This document shows, in pieces, positions 7,388 through 15,533 of a stretch of DNA of 40,077 nt (positions are counted from its first letter, which is position 1; every line of letters starts with the position of its first letter). The notes under the pieces were generated by a model that saw only the letters and a program-made list of their open reading frames with translations, searched no databases and had not been told where the DNA came from. Made by a program: the position numbers and the translations under genes. The stretch lies in contig CAZUMS010000035.1 of assembly GCA_964621525.1 (NCBI GenBank), positions 1 to 40,077 on the forward strand, in the 5' to 3' direction. The DNA comes from CAZMGV01 sp964621525 [NCBI: uncultured bacterium] (GTDB lineage: Bacteria > JAGRBM01).

Positions 7388-8547
7388 GGCAGGACTCCAC
7401 TGATTTCAGCTTCCGTCAGATAACAGGAAGGGTCAGGGCTCCAGAGCCCCCCGCCCGAGGCAAGGGCTCTTTCGCGATGCGAACCACGGCAGGCTTTCTT
7501 GAACCGGCAGTCCCGGCAGCGCCCTTCGAGACGGTCAACACGGGATCTCAGTTCGGCCACCAGCGGGTGATTCAGGATTTCCGCGATCGGTTTATGCCGG
7601 ACATTACCGAGACAGGCATCGGTCCAGAACTGGTCCGGATGCACGTTCCCCCGGTTATCGATGTTCAGGACCTTTTCTCCCGCCGAGTTGCCTCCACGCG
7701 CCTCGAGCCGCTTCAGGATGCGGCGGGCAGCGAGTTCCCCGTAACGCCGGTAAACGTGGAAATACAGGAATGCCCCGTCCACGTCATTGCCTCCGGTAAC
7801 GATTCGGGTGGGGGCACCTTCGTCCAACAGACGTTCTGCCGTCTCGAACAGCTTCTGAACGAGCGCCCGGTTCTCTTCGGCGCCAAGATCATAGGAGTGG
7901 TCGTCCTTCGCCCGGCCCGAATAAACCAGATGGGACACATAGAATCTAGGGACGCCATGACGGACCGCCTCAGCCAGAAGATCATCGACCTGTCCGGCAT
8001 TCTGGCGGGAGACCGTCATCCGGATACCAACTTTCATCCCGGCTGCGAGGCTGGCATCGACTCCACGGAACGCGCGTTCGTAGCCGTGCTCCATGCCCCG
8101 GTACCGGTCGTTGAACTCCTGATTCCCGTCGATGCTGATGCCCACATATTCATTGCCCGCAGCGGCCAGATCACGGGCGATTTCGGCGGTAATCATCACG
8201 CCATTCGACGACAGCTGGGGACGATGGCCGATCTCCTTCGCGTAGCGGATCAGGGAAAGCAGGTCCCGGCGCAGCATCGGTTCACCGCCGGAAAATATAA
8301 CGGCCGTTGCGTTCACTGTCCGGAGATCATCCAGCAACCCGCATCCTTCCTCAAAACTGAGGTCCTGGTCGTCCGGCTTCGTGATCGCGGCCGCGTAACA
8401 GTGCGGGCAGTGCATGTTGCAGTGCTTGCAGATATTCCAGACGATCACGGGGCCAAGTCCGGAAACATACCGGCCCTGTCCGGCACCCGGAGCCGGCTCC
8501 TTCGTCACTCCCCGTGCAAATTCAATCAGGTCACTGACCAGCAGCAT
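7369..8547 (-). CDS. nirJ: Heme d1 biosynthesis radical SAM protein NirJ
   Basis: NirJ is the radical SAM enzyme that removes propionate side chains of a heme d1 precursor. The 392-residue protein has the CX3CX2C cluster motif at residues 43-50 (CNMHCPHC), the glycine-rich FSGGEP motif and ISIDG. A SPASM-like C-terminus follows with CLGNVRHKP, CRDCRFKKAC and LWSPDPSCYL. Length fits the family. It is the first gene of the leftward nir run; its operator lies only 36 bases before the ATG, and there is no clear ribosome binding site, so the true start may be slightly downstream or the leader very short. No nirDLGH, nirE or nirN is visible in the window; they must be elsewhere or replaced. Confidence 0.92.
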   Translation of the reverse strand: MLLVSDLIEFARGVTKEPAPGAGQGRYVSGLGPVIVWNICKHCNMHCPHCYAAAITKPDDQDLSFEEGCGLLDDLRTVNATAVIFSGGEPMLRRDLLSLIRYAKEIGHRPQLSSNGVMITAEIARDLAAAGNEYVGISIDGNQEFNDRYRGMEHGYERAFRGVDASLAAGMKVGIRMTVSRQNAGQVDDLLAEAVRHGVPRFYVSHLVYSGRAKDDHSYDLGAEENRALVQKLFETAERLLDEGAPTRIVTGGNDVDGAFLYFHVYRRYGELAARRILKRLEARGGNSAGEKVLNIDNRGNVHPDQFWTDACLGNVRHKPIAEILNHPLVAELRSRVDRLEGRCRDCRFKKACRGSHRERALASGGGLWSPDPSCYLTEAEISGVLPCEASA

Positions 8548-8582
8548 ACGTGCAAACGGTAATCCTGAAACCGGGTCCGATC

Positions 8583-8598
8583 TATGACTGCACTCATA
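8583..8598 (-). promoter_or_regulatory. TATGA-N6-TCATA operator upstream of nirJ
   Basis: TATGACTGCACTCATA is a perfect inverted repeat between the norD stop (8616) and nirJ start (8547). With its centre about 43 bases from the ATG, activation from a -41.5 site would give an almost leaderless nirJ transcript. Confidence 0.78.
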
Positions 8599-8615
8599 AG
8601 CTGTCCGTTTGGAAA

Positions 8616-10331
8616 TCAGGCCGTGCAGGTCAGCGTCGCATAGACCTTGGCAAGCCGCTCGGGGAGACTCTCGGGGTCTTCGTGAACGGCCCAGTCGCGT
8701 CCGAACATCGCTGGCAGGTGGTTTCTGGCATCGTCTCCGAGAGCCAGACAGAACGGCCGGATACCGTTCCTCCGTGCCTCCCGGACCGCCTGACGCACAT
8801 CGGCAACCGCGTATGCGCCATCGTAGCCATCGTCGTCCTGAGGGCGGGCATCGGAAAATACCAGCAGAAGCCGCTGCGCACTTCGCTGCCCTTTCATCTG
8901 TGCCGTGGAGTGGCGGATCGCCGCACCGATTCTCGTGAAGCGGCCGGGACCAACGGCCCCAAACCGCTCAAGGACTTCCGGGCTCCACGGTTCCGCAAAT
9001 GACTTGATCCGGCCGATGCGGACCCCTTCCCGCCCCTGTCCCGAAAAACCGTATACCGCGAACGGATCGCCCAGCTGCCCCAGGGCATTTGCAAACATCG
9101 CCGCAGCTTCCTGACCCAGTTCGAACGCCCGGCCCTGTCCAACCCAACGCTCGGTCGACGCGCTCCAGTCGATCAGCAGGGACACCGATACCGAACGTTC
9201 CCGGAGGACTTTCCGCTCGAAAACCCGGTCGTCCGGCGAATGCCCGGCGATCAGATCGCAACGGGCGCGCACATAGGCATCCAGATCGATATCGTCGCCA
9301 TAGGGCTCTCGGTTCAGCCGTTTGGGTAGCGGCATCAGAGCCAGAAGAATCCGCTCGATTTCCCGCTGCGTGGCCCGCCGGCAGGCCAGCCGCTCCGCCC
9401 ACAGACGGGTGCACTGTTCCGAGTTCAGCGCTGTTTCCGTTACACAGCAGTATTTCTGCCGGTAGGTCGTCGTCGCAGCATCCCATTCGTCGTAAAGGTA
9501 GTGCCTGGAATTGATGCCACGCCGGTCTTCCGGACGAGTATTTCCGGCCGATCCGGCGCGCCCGGCAGTAGTCGCATCGGGATCGGTCATAGGAGACAGG
9601 GGCGCATCACCGGCCTCCGAAGGATGGGACTCATTATCCGTGTCCTGTCTTTTCACGGCGGCAAACGGGCGCGTGCCGTATTCGAACTGCATTGCATGAA
9701 CGACATTCAGGGGCTGCCTCATCGATTTCGGAGAAATCCGCTTGCCCCGCCTGAACAGTGCTGGAGGATCGTTGCCCGCTCCAGAAGCCGCATTTTCGTG
9801 TGCGGGCTCCGCCTCCAGTGGAGGCCGGTCCTCGACCGCCACCAGAATCACATCCAGTGCGTGCGCAAGACGGCGCTCGCTCTCTTCGTATTTCTTGAGC
9901 CGGTTCCGGGAGCCGTAAATCCCCGGCAGTTCTTCGCGCAGGTAGGAATCGAGGCGGCGGTCACGCAGGTCCCCGCGTGGCATCCGTCCGGTCTCGTTCC
10001 ACGCATGGATCATGGCGAGCTGGTAGCGGTGCCATTCCAGCCGGTCGTTTTCGGGAATTGACCGCGATTCCTTCACCGGAAGCCCGGCCATCTGGACGGG
10101 CCCACCCTCGGCCAGAACCGATACCGCATTCCCCTGGACCAGCATTACGTGGGGTCCCAGCAGGGCCCGCGCGAGAACCGTCAGGTTCTGAAGGATCTCA
10201 TGATCGTGGTTTTCCGCCTCATTTATGATTCGGGCGGCTTCCTTGATCTCGGCAAGCTCCCGGTAATAGAGCAGGAACCCTACAAACGCGAAGGCAAAAA
10301 GGCCGATAAATGCCCACGCGCTATAGTCCAT
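8616..10331 (-). CDS. norD: NorD, VWA-domain activation protein for NO reductase
   Basis: NorD works with the AAA+ protein NorQ to activate cNOR, probably by helping insert the non-heme iron. The 571-residue protein ends in a von Willebrand A domain with the MIDAS motif DWSAS (aspartate near residue 388) and later FSDARPQDDDGY. The N-terminus is unusual in having a membrane segment right at the start (AWAFIGLFAFAFVGFLLYY), so the protein is probably membrane-anchored; characterised NorD proteins are usually described as soluble. I chose the ATG at 10331 because it lies 4 bases after the norQ stop and has AGGAAA upstream. The middle (about residues 185-290) is low-complexity and charged, likely a linker. 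Confidence 0.9.
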   Translation of the reverse strand: MDYSAWAFIGLFAFAFVGFLLYYRELAEIKEAARIINEAENHDHEILQNLTVLARALLGPHVMLVQGNAVSVLAEGGPVQMAGLPVKESRSIPENDRLEWHRYQLAMIHAWNETGRMPRGDLRDRRLDSYLREELPGIYGSRNRLKKYEESERRLAHALDVILVAVEDRPPLEAEPAHENAASGAGNDPPALFRRGKRISPKSMRQPLNVVHAMQFEYGTRPFAAVKRQDTDNESHPSEAGDAPLSPMTDPDATTAGRAGSAGNTRPEDRRGINSRHYLYDEWDAATTTYRQKYCCVTETALNSEQCTRLWAERLACRRATQREIERILLALMPLPKRLNREPYGDDIDLDAYVRARCDLIAGHSPDDRVFERKVLRERSVSVSLLIDWSASTERWVGQGRAFELGQEAAAMFANALGQLGDPFAVYGFSGQGREGVRIGRIKSFAEPWSPEVLERFGAVGPGRFTRIGAAIRHSTAQMKGQRSAQRLLLVFSDARPQDDDGYDGAYAVADVRQAVREARRNGIRPFCLALGDDARNHLPAMFGRDWAVHEDPESLPERLAKVYATLTCTA

Positions 10332-10335
10332 GGGA

Positions 10336-11166
10336 CTAGGTTTCCTGTTCGGGGAACGACATCCCCGCAAGCGTCCGGATGGACTCGATGAGCTGCATCT
10401 CCTCAGTCAGGGGCACGCCCAGCGCGGCGATAGCTGCTTCAACGGGCTTCGTACCGGCTCGAATCAGATTCGCTGCATGAACCAGCGCACGGGTGCCCGG
10501 AATCTCCTCAAGACCCTGTTCCCGGAGCGGCCTGATCTTGCGGGCGAGCCGGACCAGCCGGTGCGAGGTCTGCGGATCAATACCGGTTTCGTGACAGAGG
10601 ATCTTTTCTTCCAGTTCCGGGTCCGGCCAGGTCAGGTCGATACCGACGAAGCGCTGCCGGGTCGAGGGTTTCAGGGTTTTCAGGGGGCTTTGGTAACCGG
10701 GATTGAAGCTCATGACGAGCATGAACGAAGGCGGGGCCTGGATTTCCTCTCCTGTCCGCTCGATGAACAGGGTTCTACGGTCATCCGTCAGCGGATGAAT
10801 CACAACAACGGTATCCTTCCGGGCTTCGATCACTTCGTCCAGATAACAGATTGCTCCCGTACGGACGGCCCGCGTCAGCGGGCCGTCCACCCAGACGGTT
10901 TCTCCCCCCTGGATCAGGTGGCGGCCCACCAGATCGGCTGCCGTCAGGTCGTCATGACAAGGAACCGTCACGACAGAAAGCCCCAGCTTGGCGGCCATAT
11001 ACTGGACGAAACGGGTTTTGCCGCACCCGGTGGGGCCCTTCAGCATCACCGGAACGTTCCGGCTGTATGCGGACTGGAACACTTCGACCTCACGCCCTGT
11101 CGGAACGTAATAGGGAAGTTCCCCAGGCCTGCCGGTCTGGCCACTCGCGCCTTTTCCCTTGATCAT
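10336..11166 (-). CDS. norQ: NorQ, MoxR-type AAA+ ATPase for NO reductase
   Basis: A 276-residue AAA+ ATPase of the MoxR/NorQ/CbbQ group. It has Walker A GPTGCGKT (residues 44-51), Walker B ICYLDEV (aspartate 110) and a sensor-type SFNPGYQSPLK. NorQ with NorD remodels the NorB subunit so that the active-site iron can be inserted. It starts at an ATG with GGGAG 5 bases upstream, 27 bases after norB. The norC-norB-norQ-norD order matches the classical operon. Confidence 0.93.
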   Translation of the reverse strand: MIKGKGASGQTGRPGELPYYVPTGREVEVFQSAYSRNVPVMLKGPTGCGKTRFVQYMAAKLGLSVVTVPCHDDLTAADLVGRHLIQGGETVWVDGPLTRAVRTGAICYLDEVIEARKDTVVVIHPLTDDRRTLFIERTGEEIQAPPSFMLVMSFNPGYQSPLKTLKPSTRQRFVGIDLTWPDPELEEKILCHETGIDPQTSHRLVRLARKIRPLREQGLEEIPGTRALVHAANLIRAGTKPVEAAIAALGVPLTEEMQLIESIRTLAGMSFPEQET

Positions 11167-11193
11167 TTCAGCTCCCTGAGAAGTGGAAAAGCC

Positions 11194-12570
11194 TCAACCG
11201 CCCGCAGCAGCAGCCACCTTGCCGGCGGAAGCAGTCTCTCCCGCCGTCACCTTCTGCGGTGCAAAGAAATCGACGATGAAGAGAGCCGCCCCTGCCGTGA
11301 ACAGCAGCCCGAATAGCATCCAGAGCTGATAGGAGAGTGTCATCGTCCCGTGTTCCTGGACCGTGATATAGGGGATACCGTTCACCCGCTCGTATACCGT
11401 CTGGACGATACCGGCGATCATCGCGGCCGTGGAAAGCCCGATCATGGAAAGCACCATGATCCAGAAACTCGTTACGTTCCGGTTCTGCTTCCACTCCTCC
11501 GCCTCGATCCCGTTCAGGGCAGGGAGCATATAGGAGAAGAATGCCAGATTGATCATCGCGTAGGCACCGAAGAATGCATAGTGGCCGTGCGATGCGGTGA
11601 CGTGGGTGCCATGCGTATAGGAGTTGATGCCCGGCAGAGTCTGGGCGAACCCGATCAGAATGCCGATCGTCGCCATAATTGTGCAGCCGATTGTCCAGAG
11701 CATGGCGCCGTAATTGGGGTGCTCCCGTTTCGACTTCTGCTTCGCGTAGACCGCGTAGATGATCATTGCGACAAACGCGAGCGGTTCCAGCGCGCTGAAG
11801 AACGCACCGACGAGCAGCCAGTATTTAGGTGTGCCGATCCAGTAGTAGTGGTGGCCGATCCCGAGAATGCCTGTGAAAAACGTCAGGGATACAACCACAT
11901 ACAGCCACTTCTCCATCACCTCGCGGTCCACGCCGGTCATCTTGATCAGCATGAAGGCGAGCATGGCACCCATAATCAGCTCCCAGACGCCTTCAACCCA
12001 GAGGTGGATCGTCCACCACCAGTAGAACGACTGCATCGCCTCGTTGCGGAAGAACAGGTTACCGGGGAAATAGAGCAGCGCCATCAGTACCAGGCCGAGC
12101 AACAGTACCATCTCCACGCTGGTCCGGCGCTGGCCTTTCCAGACCGTCATGATGGCATTGAAGAGGAAGGCGAGAACGACAATCACCACGGCGACGTCGA
12201 GATAGGTAGGGAGCTCGAGAAACTCCCGCCCCTGCCAGTGGTGAAAGAAGATATAACCTACAAGTCCCGCGACGCCGCCACCGACAAACGCCGCAAGAGT
12301 CCCCATGGCAAGCTTCGGTGAATACAGCTCTCGCTGGGACTCCTCGGATACTATGTGGTACGTCGCACCGAAGAACCCGATGAGGAGCCATACAACCAGC
12401 AGGTTGATATGGCAGGTGCGCACGACATGGAACTCCAGCAGCTGGTTGGACTGGAAGTCTCCCGACACATAATGCAGCACCGACAGAAGTCCGAAGACGA
12501 GCTGCAGTGCGAACAGAAGCAGCGCGATACCGAAGTGCCACCTGACGACTTTGTTGGTTTCCGGATACAT
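11194..12570 (-). CDS. norB: Nitric oxide reductase catalytic subunit NorB (cNOR)
   Basis: NorB reduces two NO to N2O at a heme b3/non-heme iron centre in the cytoplasmic membrane. The 458-residue protein has about 12 membrane helices. Key segments are FHVVRTCHINLLVVWL near the N-terminus, the cNOR-specific glutamate motif HLWVEGVWELI, GHHYYWIG and HVTASHGHYAFFGAYAMI, which carry the heme and iron histidines. There is no N-terminal quinol-oxidase extension, so it is the cytochrome-c-dependent type and not qNOR. GAGGAAAGGG precedes the ATG. The C-terminus has a short Ala/Gly-rich tail (ASAGKVAAAAGG). It lies 51 bases after norC. Confidence 0.97.
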   Translation of the reverse strand: MYPETNKVVRWHFGIALLLFALQLVFGLLSVLHYVSGDFQSNQLLEFHVVRTCHINLLVVWLLIGFFGATYHIVSEESQRELYSPKLAMGTLAAFVGGGVAGLVGYIFFHHWQGREFLELPTYLDVAVVIVVLAFLFNAIMTVWKGQRRTSVEMVLLLGLVLMALLYFPGNLFFRNEAMQSFYWWWTIHLWVEGVWELIMGAMLAFMLIKMTGVDREVMEKWLYVVVSLTFFTGILGIGHHYYWIGTPKYWLLVGAFFSALEPLAFVAMIIYAVYAKQKSKREHPNYGAMLWTIGCTIMATIGILIGFAQTLPGINSYTHGTHVTASHGHYAFFGAYAMINLAFFSYMLPALNGIEAEEWKQNRNVTSFWIMVLSMIGLSTAAMIAGIVQTVYERVNGIPYITVQEHGTMTLSYQLWMLFGLLFTAGAALFIVDFFAPQKVTAGETASAGKVAAAAGG

Positions 12571-12621
12571 ATTGATCCCTTTCCTCTGAAAATTCTGGCC
12601 GTGACCGGAGCGGATACCGGA

Positions 12622-13461
12622 CTACTGGCCTCCTCCGAACAGGTCATCTCCCGGAGCCGGTGCTTCCGCTTTCGGCGGAGTGGCAAGCGTGATCTTCGGT
12701 AGCGGCCCATTCGGGTTCCCGCCCTCAATGCCGCCGGATTTCCTGTTGATATATTCGAGATATTTGATGATCAGCTCGGTATCTTCGTCGCTGACTGTGA
12801 AATCCGGCATCTTGGTCATCGGGTAGTCCGCATTCGGGACCTGGATCTCCTGCTTGATCCACTCCCTGGGCAGGCGGCTGGCCACGAAAGTCAGATCCGG
12901 TCCGGTAGGAGTCTTGCTCATGCGGCCGTTTGCCCCATGACATTCACGGCAACCCAGGGACTCAACGAGCAACTCGCCCTTTGCCTCGTCCGAGCCCGGA
13001 GGAATTGGCACACCCCTGGGCCAGCTGCCTTCCGGCGGCCAGTCGTTCCGGTCAATGCCGTTCAGGAACTTGAGGAACTCGATCATGTCAGCGATTTCTT
13101 CATCCGACATCTTGAGATGCGGCATCTTGCGGCGGCCAACTGCATTTTCAGGCGGGCCCCAGTACGCGGTCTGAGGGTCCTTAAGCATGTGCTCGATCCA
13201 GCCTGCACCCATGCGCTGATAAGCGACTGTCAGATCAGGCGCGTAATAAGCACCCTCCCCCAGCCGTCCGTGACAGTTCACGCAGTTGTACTTTTCCCAG
13301 ACGTCCTTACCGCGCACGGCTGCTTCTGTGAGGTTTTCGGCCTCCTTTGTCCGCTCTGCGGATACCCGGTGGAAGTCGACCGTCATTACCGTGAGTGCCA
13401 CGGCACACGCGATACTCCCGAGAACGAAAATGTTTCTTGATGCTGTTCGGGACAACGCCAT
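12622..13461 (-). CDS. norC: NorC with an extra C-terminal heme domain
   Basis: The electron-entry subunit of cNOR. A typical NorC is about 150 residues with one heme; this one has 279 residues and two. Residues 10-30 form the membrane anchor (FVLGSIACAVALTVM). CVNCHGRLGEGAYYAPDL is the usual NorC heme domain. A second domain follows with CRECH, TPTGPDL and a likely distal methionine in PMTKMPDF. A Gly/Pro/Ala-rich tail closes the protein. GGAGG lies 8 bases before the ATG. It is the first gene of norCBQD, with an operator about 90 bases upstream. The second domain probably replaces a separate cytochrome donor (inference). Confidence 0.9.
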   Translation of the reverse strand: MALSRTASRNIFVLGSIACAVALTVMTVDFHRVSAERTKEAENLTEAAVRGKDVWEKYNCVNCHGRLGEGAYYAPDLTVAYQRMGAGWIEHMLKDPQTAYWGPPENAVGRRKMPHLKMSDEEIADMIEFLKFLNGIDRNDWPPEGSWPRGVPIPPGSDEAKGELLVESLGCRECHGANGRMSKTPTGPDLTFVASRLPREWIKQEIQVPNADYPMTKMPDFTVSDEDTELIIKYLEYINRKSGGIEGGNPNGPLPKITLATPPKAEAPAPGDDLFGGGQ

Positions 13462-13550
13462 AACCGCAACCTCCGGCAGCGGGAGAAACGCTTTTCAACA
13501 TCGCTTCTGATGCCGCCTTCATGAAAATGCTCCGGAATGGATTTCTCACT

Positions 13551-13566
13551 TATGATACGTATCATC
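13551..13566. promoter_or_regulatory. TATGA-N6-TCATC operator between norC and the radical SAM gene
   Basis: TATGATACGTATCATC sits in the divergent region, with its centre about 97 bases from the norC start and 91 bases from the proposed ATG of the rightward radical SAM gene. The inner part GATACGTATC is itself palindromic. It could serve both directions. Confidence 0.75.
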
Positions 13567-13649
13567 ACCCCGCATTATTGGTCCCGGCAGAATCCTCTTC
13601 AGCACGATGCCCCAGCCGCCCGGGAGGCCCCGTGCCGGAGAATGAAATC

Positions 13650-14756
13650 ATGGAGAACCCTGCGATTCCCGGCAGAATCAGGCCTGTAGCGAAATATGAC
13701 CAAGCACCGCTCATCACGATCTGGGAGCTGACACGGGCCTGCGACCTCACCTGTACCCACTGCCGCGCCGATGCCGTTAAACAACGGGATCCCTACGAAC
13801 TGGGCACAAATGAGGGCATGCGGCTGCTCTATGACATTCGTGAAATGGGAGGGACCGTTGTTGTCTTCACCGGCGGAGATCCGCTCAAGCGGCCCGATGT
13901 CTTCGATCTGGTCAGATACGGAACTTCCCTCGGCTTGCAGATGACCATGACACCGTCGGCCACTCCCCTCCTGACCGAGGAGGCGGTTCTCCGACTCAAG
14001 CAGGCAGGACTAAAGCGGCTTGCCCTTTCCCTGGACGGCCCCACTCCGGACCTGCATGACGAACGCAGGGGATGGAGCGGATCGTTTGAGAAAACCATTT
14101 CGATAGCCCGGTTCGCGGTCTCGTCAGGACTGTCTCTTCAGATCAACAGCGCGATGGACCGCAGGAATATCATCGGACTCGGAGCACTGGGGGCTCTGGT
14201 AGCGGATCTGAAGGTTGCCCTCTGGAGTGTTTTCTTTTGCGTGCCGGCGGGCCGCTTCCGGAAGGCTGAGGAACTGAATGCCGGAGAAATCGAGAAGGCC
14301 TGCCGCCGGATCGTAAAGCTGGCTTCCGACTATCATATTCCTTCGAAAACTACGGCAGCCCCGCAGTTCCGCCGGATTTTCACCCAGCTCTCGGATAAAG
14401 CCGCTTCGTCACCCAACACGGAGTTTGTCCGGCGGCTCTCCACGTTTGGCGTGAATGACGGGAAGGGATTTATTTTCATCTCCCATCATGGGGAGGTGTT
14501 CCCGAGCGGGTTTCTGCCTGTTCATTGCGGCAACGTCCGGAACGAGAAACTTGCCGACATTTACCGGAACCACCCGCTCCTCAAGGCACTTCGGGACGAA
14601 AGCCTGCTGGAAGGCAAGTGCGGTTTCTGTGAATACCGGGAGATCTGCGGCGGTTCGAGGGCACGGGCCTATGCCCATACCGGGAATCCGCTGGCAGAGG
14701 ATCCCGGATGTCCTTATCAGCCGGCAGTGGATCAACGAATTGCCGTTACGGGCTGA
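13650..14756 (+). CDS. Radical SAM/SPASM protein (NirJ/AhbD-like group)
   Basis: A 368-residue radical SAM protein with the cluster motif CDLTCTHC, the glycine-rich FTGGDPL and LSLDGPTPDLHDERRG. A SPASM-type C-terminus follows with CGFCEYREICGGSRARAY and EDPGCPYQP. Overall it resembles the TIGR04053-type family, related to heme d1 / heme b synthesis enzymes (NirJ, AhbD); family assignment is from memory. The open frame extends up to 13521, but I chose the ATG at 13650 because GGAG precedes it and the upstream part contains the operator. It is divergent from norC and converges on the Crp/Fnr gene. A role in heme modification or in a peptide/cofactor pathway is possible; the substrate is unknown. 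Confidence 0.8.
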   Translation: MENPAIPGRIRPVAKYDQAPLITIWELTRACDLTCTHCRADAVKQRDPYELGTNEGMRLLYDIREMGGTVVVFTGGDPLKRPDVFDLVRYGTSLGLQMTMTPSATPLLTEEAVLRLKQAGLKRLALSLDGPTPDLHDERRGWSGSFEKTISIARFAVSSGLSLQINSAMDRRNIIGLGALGALVADLKVALWSVFFCVPAGRFRKAEELNAGEIEKACRRIVKLASDYHIPSKTTAAPQFRRIFTQLSDKAASSPNTEFVRRLSTFGVNDGKGFIFISHHGEVFPSGFLPVHCGNVRNEKLADIYRNHPLLKALRDESLLEGKCGFCEYREICGGSRARAYAHTGNPLAEDPGCPYQPAVDQRIAVTG

Positions 14757-14762
14757 ATGGAA

Positions 14763-15506
14763 TCATGAACTGGAACCGCGTGAAGCGGACACAAGGGCCT
14801 CGAGCTTTTCGCGATCCCGTACGATGAGGTGCTCGGGGTCCGATTCCAGGATGCCGAGCGTCTCCCATTTGCGGAAAACCCGGATCGAGGTTTCCACCGA
14901 TGTCCCGACCATTTCTGCCATTTCGCGGCGAGTGAGGATCCGGGGCAGCATGTTGGGGTCCCCGCCGGTCAGCGTCATCCGGTGGAGCAGTTCCACGCAG
15001 AGCTGCGCCAGCCTGGACTCAACCGTGGCAGCTGCCAGCATGGTCTGAGAACCCGCCGACTGGCGCAGGCGCCCGCTCACCATGGAGAACAACTGCCGGA
15101 CCAGCTGGACGTTCGCATCGAGAGTCCCGACAATATCGGAACGGGGGATGGCGACCATGCGCCCGGCAGTAGCCGGCACGGCAGTGGCCGGGTATGGACA
15201 CGCGTCGTAGACGACGGCAATTCCCAGGGCTTCACCCGGACCTATCAGGCCGACGATCGTCGGTTTGCCGTTCGGTGCGATCTTGATGAGCTTGACCCAG
15301 CCCTCGAGCAGGAAATAGCCGGTCGTGGAGTCGCTGCCCTCATGAAATATGGGCTCTTCGCGTTCGAATTTTGCCTCCCGGGCGCGCGTCAGCAGCCGTT
15401 CCCGGAGCGCGGGATCCAGCTTCTGCAGAAACTCCACCTTCTCGATTCCCGGAAATCTGACAATAACGGCCAATGATGTCCCCAGCCTCCCTATGACGCC
15501 TCTCAT
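14763..15506 (-). CDS. Crp/Fnr-family regulator, probable master of the TATGA motif
   Basis: A 247-residue open frame with an N-terminal cyclic-nucleotide-type beta-barrel (EEPIFHEGSDSTTGYFLLEG), a dimer helix and a C-terminal winged helix (LTRREMAEMVGTSVETSIRV). The N-terminal cysteines that hold the Fnr iron-sulfur cluster are missing, so it resembles the DNR/NNR group that senses NO through heme. In the recognition helix, E205-T-S-I-R209 aligns with Fnr E209-T-I-S-R213: glutamate and arginine are kept but the base-discriminating serine is isoleucine. The ATG at 15506 lies inside an operator copy (15492-15507), so the real start is probably downstream (TTG 15473 or GTG 15437). It is probably autoregulated. 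Confidence 0.9.
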   Translation of the reverse strand: MRGVIGRLGTSLAVIVRFPGIEKVEFLQKLDPALRERLLTRAREAKFEREEPIFHEGSDSTTGYFLLEGWVKLIKIAPNGKPTIVGLIGPGEALGIAVVYDACPYPATAVPATAGRMVAIPRSDIVGTLDANVQLVRQLFSMVSGRLRQSAGSQTMLAAATVESRLAQLCVELLHRMTLTGGDPNMLPRILTRREMAEMVGTSVETSIRVFRKWETLGILESDPEHLIVRDREKLEALVSASRGSSS

Positions 15507-15507
15507 A
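15492..15507. promoter_or_regulatory. TATGA-N6-TCATA operator at the crp/fnr - DUF2249 divergence
   Basis: TATGACGCCTCTCATA is a perfect inverted repeat between the leftward regulator gene and the rightward DUF2249 gene. It overlaps the most upstream ATG of the regulator. It could give autoregulation and drive the rightward NO-defence run. Confidence 0.78.
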
Positions 15508-15533
15508 ACCGGGATCCGCTGCGATTCCGTATC

